Positions 24,560 to 47,068 are shown, numbered from the stretch's first letter. The stretch is 64,000 nt of DNA from Branchiostoma floridae (GCF_000003815.2 NC_049995.1:16102931-16166930), one strand, 5' to 3'. Program-made: numbers and translations. Notes: generated from the letters alone by a model not told the origin.

Positions 24560-24900
24560 GACAAATTTTCTCGCACGTTTTACCTGTAAACTTGGAACAC
24601 TCAAAATGACGAAGAAAAGCCAGCGTCCTTGGAACCAGCATGTTTTCAAAGAATATTATTAAATTCATGAAATAAGACAACTTTTCTCGCACTTTTCACT
24701 TGTAAACTTGGAATCCTCAACTGACGAAAAAACAGTTCACCTTCCTTCAAGTGCCTTGGAACCAGCGTGTTTTCATAGAATAAAACTATATTCAGAAAAT
24801 GAGATAAATATCTTTGCACTTTTCACCTGTAAACTTCGAACCCTGAAATGACGAAAAACAGTTTAACGTCTTTCAAGTGCCTTTCGACCTAATTTAACAA
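24560..24900 (+). repeat. Tandem repeat, about 118-125 bases, three units
   Basis: Units share CTCGCAC-TTTT, ACCTGTAAACTTGGAA, CTCAAAATGACGA and CCTTGGAACCAGC. Repeated starts fall near 24570, 24686 and 24811. Confidence 0.65.
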
Positions 24901-25014
24901 GCCTCTCGTGTGTACAGTCATAATTATCTCAAGGCGAGGACATGATCTTTGATCTCACGTTTCCCTTCAGCCAGACATAATTACTACCTCCGAGCTAATG
25001 TTTTAGAAGTCTAG

Positions 25015-25985
25015 ACAAGATTGCACGGATCCTATTGTTCACAAAATGTCACTAAAAACCGAACGTCAAGTTAAGTCGGTGTTCGGATGAAAAATTACTC
25101 TTCAAGCAGAAGTTTGGGTTTGCATTTTGTCCCGAATCCTTCTGGACAAGATAGCACAGAGTCAATTATCTCCTTGCACAGAACCTATTGTTTACAAAAT
25201 GACATTCAAAAACAAACGTCAAGTTAAGTCGGTGTTTAGAACAAAAAGTTACTCTCCAAGCAGAGGTTAGGGTTTGTATTTTGTCCCGTATCGTTCTGGA
25301 CAAGATTGCACAGACCCTATTGTTCACAAAATGTCATTCAAAACCAAACTTAAAGACAAAAACTTAGAGTCCATACATAACTGCAACATGTAGTTTTTGG
25401 AGACCCCCAAAGTCCTCAGCCTTGGTTTTCTTGTACATTAAGTCGGTGTAACGATAAAAAATTACTCTCCAAGCAGAGGTTAGGGTTTGTATTTTGTCCT
25501 GTATCCTTCTGACAAGATTGCACAGATCTTATTGTTCACAAAATGTCATTCAAAACCAAACTTTAAGACAAAAACTTAGAGTCCATACATAACTGCAACA
25601 TGTAGTGTTTGGAGACCCCAATAGTCATCAGCCTTGGTTTTCTCATACATTAAGTCGGTGTAACGATTAAAAAAAATACTCTCCATGCAGAGTTTTGGGT
25701 TTGCATTTCGTCCCGTATCCTTTTGGACAAGACTGCACAGATACTATTGTTCACAAAATGTCGCTCAAAACCAAGCGTCAAGTAAAGTCGGTGCTAGGAT
25801 AAAAATTACTCTCCAAGCAGAAGTTTGAGTTTGCATTTTGCCCCGCGAATCCTTCTGGACAAGATTGCACAGATGCTGTTGTTCACAAAATGTCACTCAA
25901 AACCAAACGTCAAGTAAAGTCGGTGCTAGGATAAAAATTACTCTCTAAGCAGAAGTTTGGGTCTGCATTTTGTCCTGTTTTCTAC
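25015..25985 (+). repeat. Tandem repeat of a 132-base unit with expanded variants
   Basis: TATTGTTCACAAAATGTC recurs at 25033, 25186 (variant), 25318, 25530, 25745 and 25877. Spacings are 153, 132, 212, 215 and 132. The longer units carry an extra block of about 80 bases (GAGTCCATACATAACTGCAA). No coding potential was seen. Confidence 0.75.
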
Positions 25986-26704
25986 ATGCCCACCTGCGAA
26001 CATGAAGAAACTTGAACAAATAGTAGCCTGTGCTTACACAATCTCTCGCTGGCTGGGGTTAATGACCCCCTCCCCTTCCCGAGTGGCGGCAACTGTAAGA
26101 TAATTGCTTAATCGATTTTGGGCCCGACGAAAGAAGAGAATCAAGTTGTCAAGACTGACAATTGATAAATTAATCACACACACACACGTCAAACATTGTT
26201 TTTCAGAGCCTTGGATTTCTGAATAATCACCCGATTTTTGAGACCACTGTTTTAAATCTTAAGTATGGGTTTCAATCAAGTTGTCATGGCTGAAAATTAA
26301 CGAACCATTCACATGCACACTTCAGACATTGTTTTCCAAAGAGTCCTGGATGGATTTCTGAACTTTTAACCCATTTTTTGAGACAACTGTTTTAAATCTT
26401 AAGTATGGGTTCCACACTTAATCTAAGAATTCACAGTTTTGTATATACCTTATGTTATGTTCTCTCTTTAACCATTGGGCCTTGCTTTTCAGTTGTTGCA
26501 TGTTTCTTTTTTTACAAGAAAGGCATGGTCATATTCATCATATGATCATCGCAGAATCCTAAACTAAGGGCATATGTGTGTGTGTGTGTTTATGTATGTA
26601 TGTGTGTGTGTGTGTGTGTGTATGTGTGTATGTATGTATGTGTGTGTTTAGGTATGTGTTTGTGTCTGTGTCTATCTTTCTATCTATCAATCTATACACG
26701 TATA

Positions 26705-26916
26705 TACTGTAAATGCATTTAAGTTCACGGGGATTTAATTTCGCGGTAGCGGGAAAAAGGAATTTTTGCGGTGGATTTAAGTTCGCGGTAACACCATAGA
26801 CTGCAATCTAATGCCATTATAGAAAAATGTTCGCGGTGGATTTAAGTTCGCGATGAAGTGGTCACCGCGAAAACCGCGAACATTAATCCACCGCGAACAT
26901 TTCTGCATTTACAGTA
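26705..26916. mobile_element. MITE family B, second copy
   Basis: Begins TACTGTAAATGCATTTAAG and ends TGCATTTACAGTA, with TTAAGTTCGCGGT-type interior blocks in both orientations. Confidence 0.8.
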
Positions 26917-27451
26917 CTTTACTACACTAAAGATAACAAAGACAATGTATGACAAATTTTTCCGTATCAGGAAAATTTCCATTCTTTACTGACAGTTCTG
27001 TACGTAGAATCAACATTTCATAGTAACAAATGCTTGTGTTTTGAAGACCTCACAACCCAGACTTAAGTTTTCCAGCCTCTCTACTTACTTACTTTATGTA
27101 CAGCATTGGACTCTAGTCAGCAAATTTAGTTTTCCCTTGCGATATAAGAATTGTTTAAATATTTGTAGCAGACCCAGTTTTTCCTGTACATGTAAACTGT
27201 GTTTTTAAGATGTTGGATATCTAGTGAAAAAAATCATATCCTCTATCCCTTTCTCTTACAAATGGTCTTCCAAATATCTCTACATCAAAGATCACAGTAC
27301 ACTGCCTTGGTTGAAAATGTAGTAGAATACGACTTTATGAATGTAATCTATAACAGGGGCATTTTTCTTGCATCTACTAGTCTACTAAAATGCCACTGTT
27401 AATTCACATGTTTTGGCTGTGAAAAAAAAAAGGTGATTTTCACTTTACAGA

Positions 27452-27613
27452 GTATGCATGTGCAGTGACAGGAATTGTGGGTAATATGTCAAAGTTCAAA
27501 GCCCCTGACCATTGTCTGGATTTGCATAACAATATGGGGACGTGTTTTGTCTATGTCTCAGGGCCCTTCACCTTTGACATATTACCCATAATTCCTGTCG
27601 CTGCACATGCGTA
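27452..27613. mobile_element. Palindromic MITE family D
   Basis: TGCAGTGACAGGAATTGTGG and GTAATATGTCAAAG are mirrored by CTTTGACATATTACCCATAA and TTCCTGTCGCTGCA. Related copies lie at 49425-49740 and 59150-59320 (both SDR intron 3) and at 53098-53180. Confidence 0.75.
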
Positions 27614-27745
27614 CTCGCAAGTGTGAAAGAGCTTACTAGTATTCCCACATAGCTTATTTCTCTTGGATCACAAAATTCCAACTTCACAACAAAAACTGAA
27701 ACTGGAACTTTGTGTACTGTAAAGATACATAGAATATTTCTGTTT

Positions 27746-38050
<10,305 letters not shown>

Positions 38051-38836
38051 CTTGCTTGTTTGAAATCACGTGATCAAATCACTTGCACAGTGCACGAGCG
38101 CCGTCTGGCGATTTCTATTCAAACTGCATCAAAAAATTTTGTTGACCACGCACGAGCGTTCTCTAGCGATTTAGATGGAACGTGCATGTTGAAAGGTTTG
38201 CAGGTGTTGCCGGAAGCAGGTGATTCATAATGCTTTCCCTATCGAACGGTAGCGAGTAGAATTGCGTAAGGCAAACGCAATGCGCGTCGCGTTTTATTTT
38301 TCTCCCTCCATCCAACAAACCCAGCATTTTCAAAGAGTGGTTTCTTGTGCTATAACGTTAACGTTAAAATGAAATGATTTTTCGCACGCCGTATAATGGC
38401 CCATATAATGTTTGTAAAAACATGATCGACCGAGGAAATGGCATTGACTCATTCATTGAAAGAAACAAACACTTTCAAATGTATTCTTTCCGAGCTATCG
38501 ACGTATCCCAATTTCTGGTGAAGTAAGACCACATCAATTTTATTTTTAGATATTGATATAACGTTACTGTATTTTCTCTAGCTTGAAATTGCAATATAAT
38601 CGGCCGATTTTTATGTTTCAATAGTTTCCTTTCTAATGTTTCTTTTTCGAGATTTAGCTCCCTTGCAGAAACACATAACGTTACGTGTCCCTACGGCACC
38701 AGAAATAATGCCAGCTCAGCCCCTAGCCGAATGGTTTAGAATTATACTAATTTATAGACCAAATTATCGATCCATATATGGCTGGGAGCGGAACATCCGC
38801 AACTAGGCGCGCTTAACGCCGCCCTGACGTCACTGG

Positions 38837-38908
38837 GACTCCGTGGCGCAACGGTAGCGCGTCTGACTCCAGATCAGAAGGTTGCGTGTTCGAATCACGT
38901 CGGGGTCA
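38837..38908 (+). tRNA. tRNA-Trp (anticodon CCA)
   Basis: The 72-base sequence folds as a cloverleaf. The acceptor stem GACTCCG pairs with CGGGGTC (one G-T wobble) and is followed by discriminator A. The anticodon loop is CTCCAGA with anticodon CCA. The T arm contains GTTCGAATC and the D arm contains GGCGCAACGGTAGCGC. No intron is present. A run of five T residues about five bases downstream is a plausible Pol III terminator. It lies between the divergent PSMC3 and SDR genes. A degenerate copy of its 3' half lies at 39015-39056. Confidence 0.95.
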
Positions 38909-39014
38909 CATCGTTTTTGTCAGTCCTTTTACAATGGGGACAAGACAAACTGAATTACAACAAGCGAAAGACAACTTGATATTGAACCACCATTTACATT
39001 GGGCATTTTTTTTT

Positions 39015-39056
39015 CAGATCAAAACGTTGTATGTTGAATCACGCTCTGGTGTCACA
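39015..39056 (+). pseudogene. Degenerate 3'-half copy of the tRNA-Trp gene
   Basis: This stretch resembles the anticodon 3' side, T arm, acceptor 3' strand and trailer of the tRNA-Trp gene about 140 bases upstream (compare GTTGCGTGTTCGAATCACG with GTTGTATGTTGAATCACG). The resemblance continues into downstream flank shared by both copies, for example a CAACTTGATATTGAACC motif at about 38972 and 39114. It is therefore a tandem partial duplication, not a retro-insertion. It cannot form a cloverleaf. Confidence 0.7.
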
Positions 39057-39558
39057 TCGTTTTTATCATGGGCTGAAAAATAAAATCTATTTGATTTCCA
39101 ACGTGTGAAAGTACAACTTGATATTGAACCTCCGCCTACATTTTAATAGTATTTTTTTCTTGCGAAATGAACAATGTAATACATTCACTAATAATTTTTC
39201 ACAATGTTCCCTTTGTTGCTGGCGCACTTTGAAGGCGACAGCATTTCATTATTTTCATAATACTCCAAAAATCACAAATGCAACGTACAAGTCTTGCTGT
39301 CGGGGCAGCGGACTACAGGTCATTGACCCCGGTGAACTCTGTAAGAAAAACCGCAGGTAAACGCATCAAATAGATCTTCAGAAATCACTAAGTAGCTCCA
39401 AATTAACAACATAGTCTGTTTATTATCACATTCTGCTCTGTATATAATTGAAAATAAAACAAGAGAGAGATTTTGTTGTGTACCGTTATATATTTTTTCC
39501 TTTCAAACCATATCATCAACATCTTTGTTTGTGTTTTGATGCTGTCCGTCCACCTTCA

Positions 39559-39583
39559 AAGTTCACTGAAAGTTCAAAGGTCC
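39559..39583 (+). promoter_or_regulatory. DR1-type (HNF4/RXR-like) nuclear receptor sites upstream of SDR copy 1
   Basis: The segment contains CAAAGTTCA followed within a few bases by AGTTCAAAGGTCC at 39571-39583, a direct repeat of two half-sites spaced by one base. This resembles HNF4 and RXR heterodimer elements. It lies about 90 bases upstream of the start codon. DR1-like matches occur at comparable positions before copies 2 and 3. Binding is inferred only. Confidence 0.4.
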
Positions 39584-39671
39584 AAACTTCAGGTCCAAGC
39601 AAGAAGACTCGCGTTAGATTGTGAATAAAAGACATTTCCTGGCTGATTTCCGGCGTGCCTTCTGCCTAAAG

Positions 39672-42600
39672 ATGCCTGATTTGACGGGAAAAGTTGCCAT
39701 AATCACAGGTATTTGTGTAGAAGTAAAAGCGAAGCGTTTGATTGTGTGTGTGGTTTCGACGTGGGGAGGGAGGGCGTGGCATACCGTGGCAGTAGAATTA
39801 GCAGAGTTAAAGAAAGTAAAAGAAAGTAAGTTAAAGAAAGTAAAAAATGTAATTCTTAAGGATTGTGCAAGCATTTTCTGTTGGTATTATCAAAATTCTG
39901 ACAAAAGTGTCATTGTGTTTTCTCTCCATGTTTGTTTTTCCAGGGAGGTTAAAAAACCTTGGTCTCTCTCCCTTCTCTCTCCCTCCTTGCACTTGTCTTT
40001 TTCTATGATCCTGTAAAAAAATTCTGTTATTTAGAGAATCATCCTGTCAAGCAACTTCCTTTTTCCACCATAACAGGTGCGAGTTCTGGAATTGAAAAGT
40101 TACGTAAAGTACCTCAAATCGGAATCCAAGAGCACAAAATCAGCAGCATGTCGGGATTCGAAGCTAGGACCTCTGGGTTCTTGGCTAAATGCCCTAACCA
40201 TTTCACTGAACTGGCTATTTCAAGGGATTCTTGTGTTCCCGCCCCTACAGGTGCGAGCTCAGGAATCGGGAAGGGGACAGCTGTGGAATTTGCCCAGCTG
40301 GGAGCGCACCTGGCTCTGACTGGGAGGAACCAGGAAAACCTGCAGGCCACAGCAACGGCCTGTGTGGAGGCAGGAGCTCCGCAAGACAAGGTGTTTGTTT
40401 GTTTGTTTGTTTGTTTTGGTATCATGGGGTTGCTTGTAACATGCGGAAATATCATTAATACAGTTTGTTTGTTTGCAATGCTAATATTTTGAGTTTTTCT
40501 GAAAAGACTATTGTACAATTTTGCCCAACTGCCCAAAGTACAGGATACAAAGATAAGATATGCATGTAAAAGTATAATAAATCTAGTATAGCATGTGTGT
40601 TTGACTAAATTTTCTTACTTCTCATTTTCTACCAAGGAACTTCTCAAATCCTTGGTAATGGTGAAAATGTTGATGATATTTTTATGTCATTTGTTTCACA
40701 TGCGGGGCTCGAAATACTACCTGCATATGCAGGTTAATGCAGGTAAAATTGGAGCTGTGCAGGTATTTTTGCTAACCTGCACTGGTCCATGTACTGGGTT
40801 TTATACATAAATGTCCTATGATGTATGTGCATGTGGATTGTTATTAGCTGCATTGACTGTTACCACCTATAAAGTATAAAAGAAAAAATAGCAATGATTC
40901 CTGAACAATTTTAGTATGATCCATACTTCCTAAATTCAGGTGAGAGTGGTGCAGGTAAAATTTGTCTGGTGCAGGTAATTTTAAATGTTACAGTAAATGT
41001 TACCTGCACCAGTGCAGGTATGCAGAAAAAGTATTTCAAGCTCTGACATTCCTAAAACCTTTTGAGGAATTGTGTTTTAAGGCCAACTTGGGCAATCATG
41101 TAGTAGTACTTATAAAGTGTACATCAAAGACTATTTTACTTTTTCTCATCAAAGTTCATTTTTTTCTTCAGATCCTTATTGTAACAGGAGACATCTGTGA
41201 TGAACAAGTGCAGAAAAACCTGGTGGAGCAAACTGTGCAGAAGTTTGGCAGGATAGATGTTCTGGTAATGACTTCTTAATGAGTTATTACTCTTTACTCT
41301 TTGTTCTCAGTTTATACCAGAGCTGTCTCCAGCTTTACATAAATTATATATAATTTTCTTTTCTTTTTTCTTTCGCACTCATTGTTTGGGAGCCACAATG
41401 TGTTTGATTTTTGTTTTTAAATCTGTAATTCTAAGATTACAAAAAAAAAAAAACATTTTCGCCTGTTTTGTGTCATGAAGTTCAGCTATTTTGGAACGAG
41501 TGGGTGTAATTTTTTGTCCGTTCCAAGAAACAAATTTCTGTCCCAAGATGGAAGAACAGAAAGCCATTGTGGTATCCATAACAAAAGTAACACAAAATTG
41601 TTGGTAATAAACACTTTTGGTTTCCTATACTTGATAAATGTTGCTTGCTTAAAGCTGTTTTCTTTTGTACTTAATTACTTATTATATGTACTAGGTGAAT
41701 AGTGCAGGCGTTATCCTAAAAGGAACCATAGAGACAACAGACATGTCGGAGTATGATCGTATGATGGACATCAACGCTCGCTGTGTGGTGGCTCTGACTC
41801 AGTTGTGTGTGCCCCATCTTACAGTCACCAAAGGTAAGGCAGGACTCGAATACTTTTTCCTGCATACCTGTACTGGTGCAGGTAACATTGAAAATTACCT
41901 GTATCAGACAAATTTTACCTGTACCAGACAAATTTTTTACCTGCACCACTCTGAATTTAGGAAGTATGGATCATACTGAAACTTCAAAAACTATTGCTAT
42001 TTTTCCTTTAATTTATACTTTATAAGTGGTAACAGTCAATGCTGTTGATACTAATAAAAATCCATATACACCTACATTATAGGACATTTATGTACATGGA
42101 CCAGTTCAGGTTAGGTGCAGGTAGACATCAGAAATACCTGCACAGATCCAATTTTACCTGCACTAACCTGCATATGCAGGTAATATTTCGACCCCTGTAA
42201 TGTTATGAGACATCATATCATATATTAGTTATCATTACATATATTTGAACCTTGAACCTTGAACGTGGACATCAGGGATGTCATCATATATTTATACAAG
42301 CTAAAAGCCAAAGGTTAAAAGGCAAGTCCCATAGCCTTTGTGGCCATAAGAGTAGTGTTGTTTCATTTTTTTTAACGATTTTGCTCAGTGCAAGGCCATT
42401 GACCACTTCTTAGGGCACTGACGTATGCTCACTGTGGCAACAATTGTTCTTCCCAAGGCAGAAAAATTGAGCTTCAATTGACTCAATAGATAAAACAAGG
42501 TTTACAAAGGTGGCTTGGGTTACGTTGTTGTCCACTGTATGTAGGCATGGTATTGGATGTTGAGAAGATGTCTGTATAACTGCAATGACTTGATTTCTTT

Positions 42601-44924
42601 ATCCCAGGTGCCATTGTGAATGTGTCCAGTGTAACTGGCATGCGAGCGGTAAGATGTTCATAATATTTTTCTTGTCTCCTTTTTATTTTCTAGGAGGAGG
42701 CAAAGTTGTTGTTACAAAGTGCAATAAGAAGAGAATTAAATGTTGCAAAATCAGGTGCAAATCGTTGAGATTGGGCCAGATCCTTATGATTATCATACCA
42801 AACAATGGTAGAGATGTGGTACAGTAAAATTGGATAAGGCGATTTTTGAGTGAAGCTAATTTAAAGGGCCTTTAGATATGTTTCAGCAACAATATCAGTG
42901 GCCTAAGGTTTAGAGTAGGTTACAGTATAGTAAGACAAAATCTGTCAGGATAAAATTGCCATAAAGTTTGTAGCATACCACCAGCCTTGTCACAAACTTT
43001 TAGAGTAGGGGGCTAATATATGAAAGCAGCAGGCAAGGCGCGTAGCGGCTTGCGGCGAGCCACGCAGTGGCGAGCGAGGGGTAGGTACGGGAGGGGGGTG
43101 TTTTTAAATTTTTAAATTTAGACCCCTGAATATGGTTTGGGGGTTTATTTTGGGTAACTTTTATTGTTATCTTTAAACAATAAAATTTATCTTTCGAATT
43201 GACAGAAAAATCCTGAATTTCAAAAAAATTTGGCATAGGTTCCCCGCTATGACCCCTAACCGGGGGCCAACTATCAGAAAACTGCCAGAGGTTTATCAAA
43301 ACAAATTGCTGCAGCTGGAAAAATGTAAGTAGGCGGCTAAAATCGCCACCTGCCGCCTTGTTTTGACAAGGCTGACCACACTTTGTTTTTTTTATCCCTT
43401 TGGACTTTGGGTTGTGGATTTTTTGATAATTTGTTTCATCTATTACAGTTCCCAGGAGTCCTGGCTTACTGTATGAGCAAAGCAGCGATCGACCAGTTCA
43501 CGAGATGTGTTGCACTTGGTTACCAAATACTTACAGCTTATGATACTTACTTTTACTTTTTTTTTTTAACATCTTACAAATTTTTGTGTCCATTCTAGTA
43601 AATATCATGATGAAATATGTTCTGCATTTCTAAGCTTTGGTTTTACTTTGAAGTCAAACACAACTATATCTAATAACCCAAAGTTTGCAACATTAAAAAA
43701 GTTTTAATGACACAATTTGTTCACTTCCTATGACACTTGTCTTATTGCAAAAACACGTAAGCTTGTTTTATTCATAACTATTATTAAATTGAATGAATTA
43801 ATCTAAAAGGACAATATCAGAAGATTGAAAACCTACATTTAATTTTTCAGAACTAGCTTCCAAGCAAATCAGGGTCAACTCAGTCAAGTAAGTGTATATT
43901 ATACTATTGTTAAACTTAAATTTTAAAAGATAGCTAATTACTACGGAAATCTCAGAATAAGGAGAGTTCCATAGCCCGTCACCTGTCAAAACGTAAAAGA
44001 TGCAAAAGAAGAACAGAAATGCAAAAATTTTACAGGCATGCAGCCACTTTCTCGTTGCTTGAACTGCTAAGTTTACATTCTAACATCTGTACTATCATTG
44101 ACTCACTGCTAATTGTAATGTAATTGGTCTATATATTAAATTACTAAGGATTGTGTGTCTAGCAGCTTGTTTGTCTAATCATATGATTTAATTGTTTGTA
44201 ATATTACTTATATTCCCTGCAGCCCTGGAGTGGTGGTGACTGAGCTACACAAACGGGGAGGTATGAATGAAGAGGAGTACGCCAAGGTTAGAAATAGTTC
44301 AAGTTTAAGCATCACTGTGTTTTGTGTATCATATTGTTTTATCGTGTATCTGTATATACATCTGCAAGAGGGGTATGAAGATTCTTGAGATTGACTCTGG
44401 GAGGACCTTGCAGATGACAGATCCAGCTGGAGATGCACACTGCCCAGGCAGCTAAAATCAGGAGAAACCAGAATGATGCACATAGCAGAAAAAAGCAGAT
44501 CTTGAGAAAAGAGCTTTGCAACAGACCTGAGTCAGCTTACAGATGTGCCCTATGTGGCAGAGACTGTTATTCTTGTATAGGACTGTTTAGCCCTAGCCGA
44601 TACTGAAGGGCTGATATCAATTAGGATTTTATCATGGTCAATACTGACCAAAGGAGGCCATTGTACTATCATTTATCTTACTAGAGCTAAAGCTTTTTGA
44701 CAAGGAGGATATGTTTTTTATGGTATTTTCCTGTTTGTTTTTAATGGATCTTTTTTCCTCCCTAGTTTCTGGAACATTCCAAGTCAACCCACGCCCTCGG
44801 TAGAGCCGGGGAAACATCAGAAGTGGCAAAGACCATCGCCTTCCTGGCCTCATCGGACGCGTCCTTCATCACGGGAGCTCAGATCCCTGTGGATGGTGGA
44901 AGGCATGCCATGTGTCCACGCTAA
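39672..44924 (+). CDS. Classical short-chain dehydrogenase/reductase (FabG-like), copy 1, complete
   Basis: Nine exons: 39672-39708, 40251-40390, 41172-41264, 41695-41833, 42608-42648, 43449-43518, 43851-43887, 44223-44286 and 44766-44924 (TAA). They join to 259 codons, the usual length for a classical SDR. Visible motifs are the dinucleotide-binding TGASSGIG (residues 12-19), N-S-A-G (92-95, usually N-N-A-G) and a full catalytic tetrad N117, S144, Y157 and K161 with the expected 13-residue Ser-Tyr spacing. A P-G pair follows at 187-188. It should be an NAD(P)(H)-dependent oxidoreductase of a small carbonyl or hydroxyl substrate; the substrate cannot be assigned. An upstream in-frame ATG at 39621 is not conserved in the other copies, so the MPDL start was chosen. 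Intron 1 holds a decoy duplicate of the exon 2 start. Exons 3-4 are flanked by an inverted repeat pair. Confidence 0.93.
40077..40110 (+). repeat. Partial copy of the SDR exon 2 start plus 3' splice site
   Basis: Reads ...CCATAACAG|GTGCGAGTTCTGGAATT, matching the acceptor and first bases of the real exon 2 (40251). It is followed by unrelated sequence, so use of this acceptor would break the frame. Confidence 0.75.
40704..41045 (+). mobile_element. TIR element, plus copy, SDR copy 1 intron 2
   Basis: Begins GGGGCTCGAAATACTACCTG and ends AAGTATTTCAAGCTCTG, with many GCAGGTA blocks. The interior matches 41840-42197 in inverse orientation (for example TTAGTATGATCCATACTTCC). Confidence 0.75.
41840..42197 (-). 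mobile_element. TIR element, minus copy, abutting SDR copy 1 exon 4
   Basis: Begins about six bases after the exon 4 donor and ends ATTTCGACCCCTG. It is the inverse of 40704-41045. The pair encloses exons 3 and 4. Confidence 0.75.
42978..43378. mobile_element. Probable MITE in SDR copy 1 intron 5
   Basis: CACCAGCCTTGTCAC near the left and TTGACAAGGCTGACC near the right are inverted. The GC-rich interior contains GGCGAGCCACGCAGTGGCG. No reading frame of note. Confidence 0.55.
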
Positions 44925-44953
44925 CTTGTGCCAGGGTCACAGTTTAGTTTCTG

Positions 44954-45129
44954 CCAGACTCCGGGTCGCTGGAAGCTGTAGAAATGGAACAAATAGAGGA
45001 GTAAGCCGGCCAGAGAACTATAGCCGGCTAGTTACAGTACGCGACCTGCGCTAGCCGGCTATACTCCTCTGACCAGCTTACTCCTCTATTTGTTCCATTT
45101 CTACGGTTTTCCAGCGACCTGGAGTCTGG
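44954..45129. mobile_element. Palindromic MITE in the 3' region of SDR copy 1
   Basis: CCAGACTCCGGGTCGCTGGA and GAAATGGAACAAATAGAGGA are mirrored by TCCTCTATTTGTTCCATTTC and CCAGCGACCTGGAGTCTGG. It starts 30 bases after the stop codon and probably lies in the 3' UTR. Confidence 0.8.
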
Positions 45130-46590
45130 TAGAACCTAGTCACATTCGTCACATGGAGCATTGTCAAGCAGTCTGTGATTACTCTCCAAGCAGAGGTTCA
45201 GCTCTGGCTGGTTAAGAAATTTTTTTGTCAACTTTGTAGGCTCTTTCATCCTGTTTTTCTCAATGATGGTGGAAGGCACACTATGTGCCTGCATCAACAT
45301 ACAACATTGGAACGTTTGTCTTATGTCGTCATACAACTTTGATGTTGTAGTATTTTTAAGCAGGCTGTGAATACTCTCCAGGCAGAGGTTGAGCTGGTTT
45401 TTGACATGTTTTGTTGTCATTTTTCATCCCTTTTTCTTCATGTCCGCTGGCAGGCGTGAAAAAACAGTACAATACATAAAAATCTGGACAAAAATGCCTA
45501 AAAACGTTAATGATGGGAGCCAAACCTCTGCTTGCAGAGTAGTCTGTGACAGAACTGACCAATAAGGATCCAAGACAGAGCCTTTTCCGTAACAAGATCG
45601 CTGTATTTTGTATGAAACATACACGACCGTCCCTAAAATAAAAAAAAATAAAAAATAAAACTGAACTGAACTGAACTGAACTGAAAAATGCCCCAGTTTG
45701 CGATAGTACATGTACCACACATAATAACTATTGTGTGCTGTATGTGACTAGGTTCCCATTTGATGCGACCAGATCTTCATCACCATTCCTTATCACTGAT
45801 TTATCAGTGTTACTAAGCCTAAGAAACTTGATGTATGCAAAGACCCGATTAAATTGATAAATACTACATCGGTAAAAAGTTTTGACTGTACCAGCATTTT
45901 CTTCTTATTCTTCTACGAGTTATAAGGTAATAATTATATTATATCTTACCCAAAATCAAGTTTCTATGCAACAATGAACAAAAATAATTTTGAGAAAAAA
46001 ATCCTACAATGTTCGACTTCTAGTAGATCTATGGAATTTCTATATTTTTAGATAAACAGATTATTGAACACCAGAATTATGACCAAATGCACAAATCATT
46101 GATGACAAGTTGTGATTGTAAATCTTTTAACCAAATGAAGGTAATTTATACTTTGGTTAGAATTAAAATCAAGCTGTCTTGGACCAGGTATAGTTTTGAG
46201 CATATTATGTATGTATGACTATGAGAAATAACAAAATATTACAGAAAAGTTTTAATGTGCTTTGTTCTCAATTTATTTCATTGGAAAAGATGGAAATACT
46301 ACTTTTAAAAGAGGTCTTTGTGGCATTTTTTGCAAGTAAACAATCAAAATTCTTTCTACTTTATGATTTAAGCAGAATACTTTTTCCTTCAAGTTTAATC
46401 AATGGAGACTTAAATTAAATAGACGTTAAGTGTACAGGACCTGGTACATGTACAATTGTATATCATTATTTCCTTCAGAGAGAAATTTAAACACAGTCTG
46501 GATTTTTATTCCAATTGACACCTATCGGTACAAGCAAAGAGGTTAAAAATCACTCTTTTTTTACCTCCTTGGTACAAGTCTTGTGATCTT
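45130..46590. other. Intergenic sequence between SDR copies 1 and 2
   Basis: Holds two short blocks with CTCTCCAAGCAGAGGTT or CTCTCCAGGCAGAGGTT (about 45181 and 45372), an A-rich CTGAA simple repeat near 45661 and AT-rich sequence. No gene seen. Confidence 0.55.
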
Positions 46591-46596
46591 TGAAAT

Positions 46597-46774
46597 ACAG
46601 TAGAAGCCAGTTAATTGCACAACGGATTAACGCACACTTCTTTTAACTACACGGGATCCCAAAATCCCAAACCCGTTCATTCCAGCTGTATTAGACTTTG
46701 CATTATTGCACCAGCCGAATAACTGCACAAAAACCACTGGCAAATAGGCCGTGCAATTAAGCGGCTTCTACTGT
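46597..46774. mobile_element. MITE with CAGTAGAAGCC termini
   Basis: ACAGTAGAAGCCAGTTAATTGCAC at the left is mirrored by GTGCAATTAAGCGGCTTCTACTGT at the right, flanked by TA. Length about 178 bases. The termini resemble the pogo/Tigger group. Confidence 0.8.
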
Positions 46775-47055
46775 ATACATATACACACCACAGTACATGC
46801 GTTTGTTTTGATACTAGTTTCACATACCCATAAACTGCCTCCTGACATATAACACAGCAGGTTTGTACTGAAGGGTACAAGCATATCCGGACACATTTAT
46901 TTGATCCACTCACACCGGGAAGGACCCCTACATATATAGTCTTTTCCACAAGTGTGGTGGGTTCTTTAACGTGCTTGAGGTGTTGTCCCCCTAGAATGGG
47001 ACCAACATCTGCTTGGAGAACTTTGACCAAGGCATGAGGGAATATTACGTCACCG

Positions 47056-47068
47056 AGGTCATTGACCT
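47056..47068 (+). promoter_or_regulatory. Perfect IR1 nuclear-receptor-type palindrome upstream of SDR copy 2
   Basis: The sequence is AGGTCA-T-TGACCT, two perfect half-sites inverted around one base. It lies about 410 bases before the start codon. The paralogous position before copy 3 (57442-57454) has AGGTCA-A-TGACCT, also perfect. IR1 elements are bound by some RXR heterodimers such as FXR- or EcR-type receptors. Occupancy is inference. Confidence 0.4.

Noticed and set aside
39621-39671. Upstream in-frame ATG giving SDR copy 1 a longer N-terminus
   Set aside because: The extension is absent from copies 2 and 3, and the MPDL start fits the usual SDR N-terminus.
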